Assembly: GCA_031291645.1 (NCBI GenBank)
Contig: JARLIQ010000112.1
Coordinates: 1 to 64,000 of the forward strand
DNA length: 64,000 nucleotides
From: Caulobacteraceae bacterium
GTDB lineage: Bacteria > Pseudomonadota > Alphaproteobacteria > Caulobacterales > Caulobacteraceae
Direction of reading: 5' to 3'
Shown: piece after piece, positions 1-9,096 of the stretch
Numbering within the stretch: the stretch's first letter is position 1
Layout of the letters: every line of letters starts with the position of its first letter
Program-made: the position numbers and the translations under genes
Notes under the pieces: model-generated
The model's database searches: none
Told to the model about the DNA's origin: nothing
What the model saw: only the letters and a program-made list of their open reading frames with translations

Positions 1-2
1 AG

Positions 3-845
3 GCCCGCGCCGGCGAGGCGCGCGAGCGCCGCGCGGCGATCGGCGCCCACCTGGACGCCGCGCGCGAGCGGCTGGGCGAGGTGGCCGGCAATATCCGCGA
101 GACCGTGCGCATGGAGCCCGAGGCCCTGGGCCGGCGGCTGGCGGACGACGGCCTGTTCACCGAGCTCGATTCCGAGGGCATCGAGCGGCGCCTGGCGGTG
201 CTCGAGCGCGACCGCGACGCCATCGGCGCGGTCAACCTGCGGGCCGAGGAGGAGGCCGCCGAGCACGAGACGCGGCTGACCACCCTGCGCGAGGAGCGGG
301 CCGACCTGGCCGGGGCGGTGGCCAAGCTGCGGCGCGGCATCGAGGAGCTGAACACCGAGGGCCGCGAGCGCCTGCTGGCCGCCTTCGAGGTGATCAACGA
401 GCATTTCAAGGCCCTGTTCCACACCCTGTTCGGCGGCGGCCAGGCCGAGCTGCGGCTGATCGAATCCGACGATCCGCTGGAAGCCGGGCTGGAGATCTTC
501 GCCTGCCCGCCCGGCAAGCGGCTGTCGACCATGAGCCTGATGAGCGGCGGCGAGCAGGCCCTGACCGCCGCGGCCCTGATCTTCGGGGTGTTCCTGGCCA
601 ATCCGGCGCCGATCTGCGTGCTGGACGAGGTCGACGCGCCGCTCGACGACGCCAACGTCGACCGCTTCTGCAACATGCTGCACGAGATGCGCCAGCGCAC
701 GGCCACCCGCTTCATCGCCATCACCCACAACCCGGTGACCATGGCGCGCATGGACCGGCTCTACGGCGTGACCATGCCCGAACGCGGCGTCTCGCAACTG
801 GTCAGCGTCGACCTGCGCCAGGCCGAGGCGATGGCCGCGCAATAG
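3..845 (+). CDS. smc: Chromosome segregation protein SMC, C-terminal part (5' end outside window)
   Basis: The reading frame is open from the left edge, so only the C-terminal ~280 residues are present. It starts in a charged, Arg/Glu/Ala-rich coiled-coil arm (to about residue 125) and then enters the ABC-type head. Visible motifs are the signature [12 protein letters not shown] and a Walker B ending in [14 protein letters not shown], with a D-loop and a switch His in AITHNP. SMC forms a ring-shaped ATPase with ScpA/ScpB that organises the chromosome. The protein ends at TAG 843-845, and an unrelated convergent gene ends 11 bp further on. The head motifs are specific for SMC rather than RecF or RecN. 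Confidence 0.95.
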   Translation, partial: ARAGEARERRAAIGAHLDAARERLGEVAGNIRETVRMEPEALGRRLADDGLFTELDSEGIERRLAVLERDRDAIGAVNLRAEEEAAEHETRLTTLREERADLAGAVAKLRRGIEELNTEGRERLLAAFEVINEHFKALFHTLFGGGQAELRLIESDDPLEAGLEIFACPPGKRLSTMSLMSGGEQALTAAALIFGVFLANPAPICVLDEVDAPLDDANVDRFCNMLHEMRQRTATRFIAITHNPVTMARMDRLYGVTMPERGVSQLVSVDLRQAEAMAAQ

Positions 846-855
846 GGCGGGTTGC

Positions 856-1608
856 TCAGGGCGAGGGCCCGTGGCGGGGCGGGCCGCTTCCCCTCCAGAC
901 CGTTCGGGTCGTGCGATCCGGGCGCCAGCCCGCGCCGGGACGCGCGGCGTGGGGGAAACACGAGCCGGCGGCCGGGCTATCGTCCGCCTCGTCGTCGTCC
1001 GACCAGATGGCCGGGTCGAAGGTCACGCCCAGGTCCTCGCAGATGCTCTGGACCAGCGCCCCGACCGACAGGTCGGCGAAGTCCTCCGTGTCGGTCTCCG
1101 CCAGCCGCTCGTCGAGATCGGCCAGCAGCCGCTCGACGTCGACCTCGGCCCCACGCTCTTCGCCCTCGGCCTCGATCATCTCGCGCGCGACGTCGGCGGC
1201 CACGGTCCTGTTGATGTAGCCGCGCATGCGCCGCTCCCGGCCCGCCGCCTCCGCCTCGGCCAGCCGCGCCCCGTTCGCGAGGGCCGCGATCGCCTCGCCG
1301 GCCTGCAGCGCCTCATCGAACCTGGCCTCCAGCGCCAGCGTCAGGCGCACCGCCCGGGCGATACGGGCGAACGCCGCCGCCGGATCGCGACCGAACCGCC
1401 GGGCGGGCGCATCGTCCGCCGCCGCCTCGACCACCTCGCGCTCCAGCGTCTCGGCCAGGGTCATGCCGATCCCGGCCAGCCGCTCCAGCATCGCCACCCG
1501 CCGCCCAGCCCGTACTTGCGCCCCCGCCTGCGTATCGTCGCAGCCGCCGGCCAAGGCCGCACCCGCCTCCGGGTCGGCCGCCTCGTCCAGGGTTGGGAGT
1601 GGCGTGAG
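856..1608 (-). pseudogene. Host gene of unknown function, split from its start codon by an IS1595-family element
   Basis: This minus-strand frame was originally 251 codons. Its ATG now lies at 4106-4108, and codon 2 onward begins at 1608 on the other side of the insertion. Removing the element plus one copy of the 8-bp duplication restores MLTPLPTLDEAADPEAG joined to the remaining frame. The product is acidic, Ala/Arg/Glu-rich and probably helical. It has MLERLAGIGMTLAETLERE near residue 50 and an acidic stretch (WSDDDEADD) near residue 200; I recognise no catalytic motif. Internal TTG (1552-1554) or ATG (1489-1491) codons could still give an N-terminally shortened protein, but the native promoter is 2.5 kb away. 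The intact gene would have been controlled by the LexA box at 4110-4124. The function is unknown. Confidence 0.8.
1601..1608. repeat. Left target-site duplication of the IS1595-family element (GGCGTGAG)
   Basis: The 8 bases GGCGTGAG lie immediately outside the left inverted repeat and are repeated exactly at 4098-4105. Eight-bp duplications are the norm for the IS1595 family, so this fixes the element boundary. Confidence 0.93.
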
Positions 1609-1630
1609 GGCGATGTTACACTTGACATAG
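1609..1630. repeat. Left terminal inverted repeat of the IS1595-family element
   Basis: The sequence begins GGCGATGTTACACTT and ends CATAG. It pairs with the reverse complement of 4076-4097 at 20 of 22 positions. The transposase start follows 40 bp inside. Confidence 0.9.
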
Positions 1631-1670
1631 AAGGCCCCTCATATAGATTGGGCGTCAAGGAGTTACGCCC

Positions 1671-2627
1671 ATGCAGTCCGCCCTCAACGCCCCCCAATTC
1701 CAGTCCGAAGAAGCCGCTTTCGCCTACGTCGAGGGCAAGCTTTGGCCGAACGGCGCGACGTGTCCGCATTGCGGCGTCGTGGGCGAAGCGACGCGCTCCA
1801 AGGGCAAGACGACGCGCGCCGGGCTGTGGAATTGCCGCGCGTGCCGCAAGCCCTTCACGGTCCGCATGGGGACCATCTTTGAAAGCTCGCACGTCCCGCT
1901 TCAGGTCTGGCTTCAGGCGATTTACCTGATGTGCTCCAGCAAGAAGGGCATCAGCACCCGCCAGCTTCAACGCACCTTCGGCGGGAGCATGAAGACCGCT
2001 TGGTTCCTGAGCCATCGTATCCGCGAAGCCATGGCTGACGACAGCTTGGCTCCCTTCGGCGGCGGTGGCGGCGATGTCGAGGCTGACGAGACCTACATCG
2101 GTCAAGAGCCCCAAGAGCCTCGCGGCAACAAGGGCGGCTCCAAGATGAAGGTCATGAGCATGATCGACCGGACTTCCGGGCGGGCGCGTAGCGTCGTGAT
2201 CGACTTCGTCACCACCAAGACCGTCACCGACGTCATCCTCGCAAACGTCTCGCCCGACGCGCGCCTGATCACCGACCAAGCCCCGCAATATCTCAAGGTC
2301 GGGCGCGAAATGGCTGGCCATAAGTCGGTCAATCACCGGCGCCGTGAATACGTGTCCAAGGCCGACGTCACCGTCCACACGAACACCGTCGAGGGCTATT
2401 TCAGCGTCTTCAAGCGCGGCATGCGCGGCGTCTATCAGCACTGCTCCAAGAAGCATCTGGCGCGCTACGCCGCTGAATTTGACTTCCGCTACTCCAATCG
2501 GATCGCGGTCGGGGTGGATGACAAGGCACGGGCTGAAAACGCCTTGGCGGGCTTCGCTGGCAAGCGCCTCACCTACGAAACAGTTAGTCGCCGGTGGCCG
2601 TCCGCCGAAGGTCGTATCGTCTGGTAA
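1671..2627 (+). CDS. IS1595-family (ISXO2-like) DDE transposase
   Basis: This 318-residue protein has the typical architecture of IS1595 transposases. An N-terminal zinc ribbon comes first: CPHCG near residue 33 is paired with CRAC near residue 62. An ISXO2-like DDE catalytic domain follows, with VEADETYIG near residue 140 supplying the first acid and LITDQAPQY near residue 200 the second. NTVEGYFSVFKRGMRG around residue 237 is the conserved H/N-x-x-E region. A Shine-Dalgarno AAGGAG at 1657-1662 supports the ATG at 1671. The frame is intact and flanked by matching ends, so the enzyme is likely functional. It catalyses cut-and-paste or copy movement of the element. Confidence 0.93.
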   Translation: MQSALNAPQFQSEEAAFAYVEGKLWPNGATCPHCGVVGEATRSKGKTTRAGLWNCRACRKPFTVRMGTIFESSHVPLQVWLQAIYLMCSSKKGISTRQLQRTFGGSMKTAWFLSHRIREAMADDSLAPFGGGGGDVEADETYIGQEPQEPRGNKGGSKMKVMSMIDRTSGRARSVVIDFVTTKTVTDVILANVSPDARLITDQAPQYLKVGREMAGHKSVNHRRREYVSKADVTVHTNTVEGYFSVFKRGMRGVYQHCSKKHLARYAAEFDFRYSNRIAVGVDDKARAENALAGFAGKRLTYETVSRRWPSAEGRIVW

Positions 2628-2702
2628 GCGCCGTTGGATCACGCAGCCGCATCGTTGGTCGTGGCCTGAGCGTGAAGGGCAGATGGAATTGCCGTTCGAA
2701 CG

Positions 2703-3170
2703 ATGGACGAAGAACGAGACGTCTTCTGGAATCAACTGGACGAGCTCGGACCCGAAGAAGTCCGACGACGCATAGCCGCGCATCAATACGGAAATGCGCG
2801 GGCCGGTTCGGCTGAACAATGGCTGCGTCACGTCGAGGCTCGCGAGGCCGCCGAGGCACGTGCCGTAAACGTCGAGGCGATCAAGGAATCCAACGCGATT
2901 GCGCGAGCCTCTAACGACTTGGCTGAATCTGCGAACGAAGCGGCCCGCAGAGCCAATGCGCTGGCGGAGGCCGCTAACACCACCGCCGAAGCGGCGGCGG
3001 CCTCAGCGGCTAATTCCGCCGCCGCCACAGTTGCTTTGGCGGACTCTGCACGGGAGGCAAACCGCCTCGCGCGCGATGCCAACAACATCGCCAAGACCAG
3101 CGCTATTGCCGCTGTCATCGCACTAGCTATCTCTATCGCGGCACTGTTCATCAGCTTGGGCCACAAATGA
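2703..3170 (+). CDS. IS passenger protein: Ala-rich coiled coil with C-terminal membrane anchor
   Basis: The 155-residue protein has three parts. Residues 1-45 are acidic with an EERDVFWNQLDELGPEEVR start. Residues 50-125 are a long Ala/Asn/Glu-rich heptad-like coiled coil with repeats of the type ANALAEAANTTAEAAAASAA. Residues about 130-152 form one hydrophobic segment ending GHK. It therefore looks like a tail-anchored or C-terminally anchored inner membrane protein. It lies 75 bp downstream of the transposase inside the element and shares a 4-base overlap (ATGA) with the next small gene, so the two are probably translationally coupled. It has no known enzymatic motif. I recognise it only as passenger cargo of unknown function. 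Confidence 0.75.
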   Translation: MDEERDVFWNQLDELGPEEVRRRIAAHQYGNARAGSAEQWLRHVEAREAAEARAVNVEAIKESNAIARASNDLAESANEAARRANALAEAANTTAEAAAASAANSAAATVALADSAREANRLARDANNIAKTSAIAAVIALAISIAALFISLGHK

Positions 3171-3340
3171 CAAAGCCAACCTCAAAACCGAAGACGCCCA
3201 AACTCACTGACGCTGAGCGCCACGCGCGGTTTGTCGAAACCGCCCGGCAGGTTGAGGTGGATGAAAGCCCGGAGGCTTTCGATCGGGCGTTTGAAAGGGT
3301 TGTGAAGACGGGCGCCAAATCATCAATTCCCAAGGAATGA
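3167..3340 (+). CDS. Small IS passenger protein, 57 aa, unknown function
   Basis: Translation from ATG 3167 gives a short basic-then-acidic protein starting MTKPTSKPKTPKLTDAERHA and ending KSSIPKE. The Lys/Pro/Thr-rich N-terminus precedes a TDAERHARFVETARQVE helix and a SPEAFDRAFERVV helix. The start overlaps the stop of the upstream coiled-coil gene (ATGA), which is good evidence for translation. The 3' end overlaps the convergent RusA-like gene by 18 bp. Small proteins with this TDAERHxRF-ARxV pattern are familiar from other mobile elements in alphaproteobacteria, from memory of the family. The function is unknown. Confidence 0.7.
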   Translation: MTKPTSKPKTPKLTDAERHARFVETARQVEVDESPEAFDRAFERVVKTGAKSSIPKE

Positions 3341-4039
3341 ATGGTTGTAGGCGCGGGAGTCAGTAACCCGGACGTCCACCTCGATCACGAGCTTGACGAC
3401 GCTCTCGGCGGCGTTTGGCGCGCTCAGCAACCGCTCGGTTTCGATATTCAATCCCGAAATCAGCGAGTCATCTTCAAGCAAGCAATAGATCGGAGCGTCC
3501 CCCAGAGTCGGGTCTGGGAAGACATGGTTCTGATCCACAGGGACGCTCAGGGCGTCCAAAAGGGTCTTCACCCGACCGTCGATGTCGCCCCCTTGGTACA
3601 CGCGCCCGACGCCCTCGCGGCGCAGGAAGAGCACCTTCAAACCACACCCCAGAGCTAGGCTGCTACGCACCAGTGGGAAGAACTGGCGGCCACCCTTCGA
3701 TATCGGTTCGCACAGGTCCCTTAGATCGGCCGTCCCCACTCGCGATCGCGCGATACGGGCGCCCTGTGCCGCCTCGTCTTCATGGTGGACGTCTTGAAGT
3801 AGGAACGGGCCGGCCCGAGGGACTCGCCGATTGTGCAGGGTCTGCTTTAGCGCCGGATGGACACGCCACAGTTCCTCTAGCTGCGGAGCGAAGTGCTTGC
3901 GGATGTCCCACTTCTGCTGGCGCTTCACGACGCCGCCACCGTTGCCCGTTGAAGGCAATTCCCCGTCGTAGGTCAGCGTGAACTTCATGACCGGCAGGCC
4001 CCAAACGGCACCCGTGCGGGATTGAACGAGCGCGCTCAT
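3323..4039 (-). CDS. IS passenger protein, RusA-like (Holliday junction resolvase-like fold) candidate
   Basis: This 238-aa protein is convergent to the other element genes. An N-terminal beta segment (KFTLTYDGELPS) is followed by a basic region. The C-terminal half has a GDIDGRVKTLLDALSVP motif near residue 160 and LLEDDSLISGLNIETERLL near residue 195, followed by the strand VVKLVIEVDVRV. The D-x-D-x-R-x-K-x-x-x-D-A-L plus downstream D-D pattern is the metal-binding signature layout of RusA-type nucleases, so a RusA-like fold is an inference from motifs. The ATG at 4039 has a GAAGGG Shine-Dalgarno; GTG 4048 and ATG 3988 are alternatives. Whether it acts as a nuclease here is unknown. Confidence 0.6.
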   Translation of the reverse strand: MSALVQSRTGAVWGLPVMKFTLTYDGELPSTGNGGGVVKRQQKWDIRKHFAPQLEELWRVHPALKQTLHNRRVPRAGPFLLQDVHHEDEAAQGARIARSRVGTADLRDLCEPISKGGRQFFPLVRSSLALGCGLKVLFLRREGVGRVYQGGDIDGRVKTLLDALSVPVDQNHVFPDPTLGDAPIYCLLEDDSLISGLNIETERLLSAPNAAESVVKLVIEVDVRVTDSRAYNHSFLGN

Positions 4040-4062
4040 AACACGCACCCTTCATAGCACAA

Positions 4063-4082
4063 CCCATAGCCGTTGCTATGGG
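4063..4082. repeat. Subterminal hairpin at the right end of the IS1595-family element
   Basis: CCCATAGC and GCTATGGG form perfect 8-bp arms around a CGTT loop. The right arm runs into the terminal inverted repeat. The left end has no equivalent, so the element ends are asymmetric just inside the repeats. Confidence 0.7.
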
Positions 4083-4097
4083 AAGTGTAACATCGCC
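4076..4097. repeat. Right terminal inverted repeat of the IS1595-family element
   Basis: The reverse complement begins GGCGATGTTACACTT and matches the left end at 20 of 22 positions. It is directly followed by the second copy of the 8-bp duplication. Confidence 0.9.
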
Positions 4098-4105
4098 GGC
4101 GTGAG
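4098..4105. repeat. Right target-site duplication (GGCGTGAG)
   Basis: This is an exact copy of 1601-1608. On the minus strand it reads CTCACGCC, which are the bases directly after the ATG of the interrupted host gene. Confidence 0.93.
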
Positions 4106-4146
4106 CATGGAACAAAACAAGAACACAAGATTCGCGTCGATGTCAA
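4106..4146 (-). promoter_or_regulatory. LexA box, probable leaderless promoter and orphaned start codon of the interrupted host gene
   Basis: On the minus strand, TTGACA (4141-4146) is followed after 17 bp by TTCTTG (a weak -10). GTTC-TTGTTTT-GTTC (4110-4124) then ends one base before ATG (4106-4108). GTTC-N7-GTTC is the LexA operator of alphaproteobacteria. With a normal promoter-to-start distance, transcription would begin at or just before the ATG, so the mRNA would be leaderless or nearly so. The coding continuation is now on the far side of the insertion element. The motif is directly visible; LexA control is inferred. Confidence 0.75.
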
Positions 4147-4205
4147 GGTGGCGGCGGCGGCGCGATGGGCGAGGAACTCAGGTCAATAGGTGGAGATATT
4201 TGGTC

Positions 4206-4300
4206 GTCATCCCGGCCGCAGCGAAGCGGAGCGCCGGGACCCAGGGCCAGCACACGTGACTCTGGGTCCCGGCTCGCCCCTACGGGGCGTCCGGGATGAC
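4206..4300. repeat. REP-like palindromic intergenic repeat
   Basis: Outer arms GTCATCCCGG and CCGGGATGAC bracket inner arms GCCGGGACCCAG and CTGGGTCCCGGC. The unit forms a long imperfect hairpin of the kind dispersed in Caulobacterales intergenic DNA. The rest of the gap between 4146 and 4407 contains no supported gene. Confidence 0.75.
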
Positions 4301-4406
4301 AATGAGGGGAACATACTCGCCATTCATAAGTCTGAGCTCTGCGCCCAGCGCTCGACGGGCGCGTGCGGCCTCGGGCTGCGTCCGGAAACCTATCCGGGCC
4401 CAGTCA

Positions 4407-4865
4407 TCACTTCTTCGCTTCCGCGGCGAAGGCCGCCCACTTCGCCGTGTCCAGTCGGTCGGAGAGCGCGCCAAGCTGCTTGCCGACGTTGGGATCTGAC
4501 ATCAGGTCGACCATTGCGCTTCGACCGAAGACTTCGAAACTGCCCTGGAACACCTGTTGTCCGTCCTGCCGGACGGCCGCCACCGCCTCGGCACGACAGT
4601 CGGCAAGGACCAGCCTCTGCATGATATCGGCCATCTGCTGGGTCAACGCAGCGCGCTGTTCGTTCGTCACGTTTGAGAACGCCTGGACGTTGGAATTGAC
4701 CGAAAGCGCGGCGAACATCCATTGGACGAAGACGATATGGTCCTTGCCCGTGGATGCCTCGGTGAGGCATTTCGTGAACGCGTCCGATTGCGGACTCGCC
4801 GCGGCTCCGCTGGCCAGGGACAGGGCGACCATCAACGCCGCCAGCCCACCCGTGATCGACTTCAT
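4407..4865 (-). CDS. Secreted or periplasmic protein of unknown function
   Basis: A start at ATG 4863-4865 gives 152 residues with a clear Sec signal peptide: MKSITGGLAALMVALSLASG, with cleavage likely after AAA or AAAS near residue 24. The mature part contains two cysteines (KCLTEAS near residue 32, ADCRAEA near residue 90) that could form a disulfide. It is predicted helical, with QQMADIMQRLVL and a C-terminal DRLDTAKWAAFAAEAKK. An upstream in-frame start would add 15 basic residues and hide the signal peptide, so the inner start is preferred. It resembles small exported proteins of Caulobacterales and sphingomonads, but no function can be assigned. Confidence 0.72.
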   Translation of the reverse strand: MKSITGGLAALMVALSLASGAAASPQSDAFTKCLTEASTGKDHIVFVQWMFAALSVNSNVQAFSNVTNEQRAALTQQMADIMQRLVLADCRAEAVAAVRQDGQQVFQGSFEVFGRSAMVDLMSDPNVGKQLGALSDRLDTAKWAAFAAEAKK

Positions 4866-5043
4866 AACGCCCCCATCTACCCTCAAACGTTGCAGCCTGC
4901 GCGACGCCAAGGCAAGGCCTGTTTGGCGCTCTCCTATCTAGGACGGGGGCCAAAAGAAGTTAGGACGCCTGGCCGTCCCGTGACATTTGACTCCCTCGCC
5001 TTTTGGGAGGCACGCTGAAGCTTCACAACTAAAGAGGGCGGGG

Positions 5044-5358
5044 ATGGTAAAAACTTCTGAGCCAAAACTTGGTCTGGCCGTGATGAGGGTCCTTGCGGGC
5101 GAACCCGGTGGCGAGGCGACGGTCAGGACGTTGATCAAAAAGGCTCCTGATCACGTGAAGCTGACGGATGAAGACCAACTTCCATCCGGCACCCGCGTCC
5201 ATGAGAAGATGTGGGAGCAACGTGTGCGGAACCTGAAATCTCATGACAAGACACCAGGAAACGTGATTGGTGAGGGCTATGTCGCCCACGTCGGCCGTGG
5301 ACGCTACCGGCTCACTGATACGGGTTGGCTGCACCTTAAGGGCAAAGACTTGGCTTAG
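5044..5358 (+). CDS. Small winged-helix protein resembling the Mrr N-terminal domain
   Basis: The 104-aa protein has helices around MVKTSEPKLGLAVMRVLAGE, a TVRTLIKKAP helix, and EKMWEQRVRNLKSHD as the likely recognition region. A wing of GYVAHVGRGRYRLTDTG follows. The R-G-x-Y-x-L-T-x-x-G ending is typical of the winged-helix domain found at the N-terminus of Mrr-type restriction endonucleases. Here the nuclease domain is absent, so this is a stand-alone DNA-binding module. The chosen ATG has a purine-rich AAAGAGGG sequence upstream. Its 3' end overlaps the convergent methyltransferase-like gene by 4 bp. Base composition is less GC-rich than the core chromosome, which suggests acquisition. Confidence 0.65.
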   Translation: MVKTSEPKLGLAVMRVLAGEPGGEATVRTLIKKAPDHVKLTDEDQLPSGTRVHEKMWEQRVRNLKSHDKTPGNVIGEGYVAHVGRGRYRLTDTGWLHLKGKDLA

Positions 5359-5951
5359 GCGAACCGGGCCTTATAGCCCGGCTTAAGCCACTTGAGTTCG
5401 GTTCCGCTGGGCGCGTCCTTATCCCAAACAAACCACGCATAGGCCGTGGTCCCGCTGCCTTGCTGCACAGCGCCGGCGGGATAGAAGGTGATGCGCTCGC
5501 TGAACACCCAGACGCGGGCCGGCGGCGTCTCGGCAAAGATCGTGTTGGCGCGGTTCGCGCCCTCCAGGAATGCGAGCCGCAGGAGCAGCGCGAACTTCTG
5601 GCGCGCGAGCTTGACGCCCGACCGAACGAAGCCTTCAGCGGCATTGTAAGGAGGGTTGGTGACAATATTATCGGCACGCCAGTCCGCCTCGAGGAAGTCC
5701 ACGCCCGCATCACCGTAGCCGCGCTTGTAGAGGTCTGAACTGGTCACAGAACTCGTCGCCTGCTCTAGCACCTTCGACATAGCCCCGTTGCCGCAGGCGC
5801 TTTCCCAAACGCCGCCTTTGAACTTCTCGTTATCGATCAAGGCGTGTGTCGCCCAGGCCGGCGTCGGAAAGAAATCCGGGCCGTCTAGGTCGGCGAACCG
5901 CTTCATGGTCGGCTTGTAGCCGCCGTTGAGGTTGTAGGTTGCGTCCGACAC
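5355..5951 (-). CDS. Phage-type DNA adenine methyltransferase-like protein
   Basis: The 198-aa protein starts at GTG 5949-5951 behind a GAGGAGG Shine-Dalgarno. Residues 25-35 (DFFPTPAWATH) and the SAM-binding motif I equivalent ESACGNGAMSKVL (about 50-62) are followed by SSDLYKRGYG. The catalytic NPPY tetrapeptide is at about residue 98. RVWVFSERITFYP then matches the late part of small phage methyltransferases. NPPY is characteristic of N6-adenine methyltransferases, though close relatives in phages are often annotated only as hypothetical. There is no cognate restriction endonuclease beside it other than the Mrr-N-like small protein. Target sequence and activity are unknown. Confidence 0.72.
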   Translation of the reverse strand: MSDATYNLNGGYKPTMKRFADLDGPDFFPTPAWATHALIDNEKFKGGVWESACGNGAMSKVLEQATSSVTSSDLYKRGYGDAGVDFLEADWRADNIVTNPPYNAAEGFVRSGVKLARQKFALLLRLAFLEGANRANTIFAETPPARVWVFSERITFYPAGAVQQGSGTTAYAWFVWDKDAPSGTELKWLKPGYKARFA

Positions 5952-6426
5952 GATGCCGCCTCCTCATGGGGAGAAAAGAATAACAGAATCAAAAACTTGC
6001 GATAGGATAAATGCGTGAGTCAAATTGACTCACGCGCCACCCCGTCAAGGTGACCATGGACAGATTCTCTACAACGCTAAATAGCGACCATCGACTAATT
6101 CGCCCATCGGGGGGCGTGGTTGATCACGCCAAGTTGCCTAGCAAACGTGACACGAAATGCTTCTGTTGCTCTTAACCGCTGTGGCCCTGCGGCCGCCCCG
6201 CTAACCGGAAGGGCCAGCGCCGGCGTGACGGGCGGTTTGTGCCCTATCACCACGCGATCATTCCGGCCGTTCCAGGCGCGGGGCCCCGGTCCAGCAGCCG
6301 GGCTGCGCCCGTGATCGCCAGATCGACGCCTGGCGCCATGGCCCCGTCGCCACCGAGGGGCGTGAGCGAGGCCGTCACCTGGACGGCGGGCCAGGTCCGA
6401 CGGCAATGCACAAACGCATGCGCCGG
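5952..6426. other. Intergenic gap with one operator-like palindrome, no supported gene
   Basis: This 475-bp stretch separates the methyltransferase-like gene from metH. Apart from the palindrome at 6013-6035 I see no tRNA, hairpin or convincing coding frame. Open frames on the minus strand between 6240 and 6410 lack a start, a ribosome site and recognisable motifs. Confidence 0.6.
6013..6035. promoter_or_regulatory. Perfect 11-bp inverted repeat, operator-like
   Basis: GCGTGAGTCAA and TTGACTCACGC are perfect arms separated by a single A. The site lies 62 bp upstream of the minus-strand methyltransferase-like start. Its right arm supplies a TTGACT (-35-like) on that strand. A dimeric repressor or controller protein binding here is plausible but not shown. 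Confidence 0.6.

Positions 6427-9095
<2,669 letters not shown>

Positions 9096-9096
<1 letters not shown>

Larger units (their letters stand above)
1609..4097 (+). mobile_element. IS1595-family insertion element with three passenger genes (2489 bp)
   Basis: Terminal inverted repeats lie at 1609-1630 and 4076-4097. They share GGCGATGTTACACTT, then two mismatches, then CATAG (20 of 22 positions). Flanking 8-bp duplications GGCGTGAG are identical, which argues for recent insertion. The contents in order are a transposase (+), a coiled-coil membrane protein (+), a 57-aa protein (+) and a RusA-like protein (-). Base composition is clearly less GC-rich than the surrounding chromosome. At about 2.5 kb it is longer than a minimal IS1595 element, which needs only the transposase; passenger-carrying members are known in this family. 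The element appears complete. Confidence 0.93.

Noticed and set aside
1622..1648. TTGACA followed by TATAGA just inside the left end of the IS element, as a transposase promoter
   Set aside because: The spacing is 14 bp, too short for a standard sigma-70 promoter; the resemblance may be chance.
4280..4474. Minus-strand open frame ending inside the REP-like repeat with a protein-like tail
   Set aside because: It mostly overlaps the 3' end of the secreted-protein gene in another frame, has no credible start or ribosome site, and its stop lies in repeat DNA.
6095..6406. Minus-strand open frames downstream of metH
   Set aside because: Neither frame has a ribosome site, motif or plausible start. 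One could be an old gene remnant but nothing identifies it.
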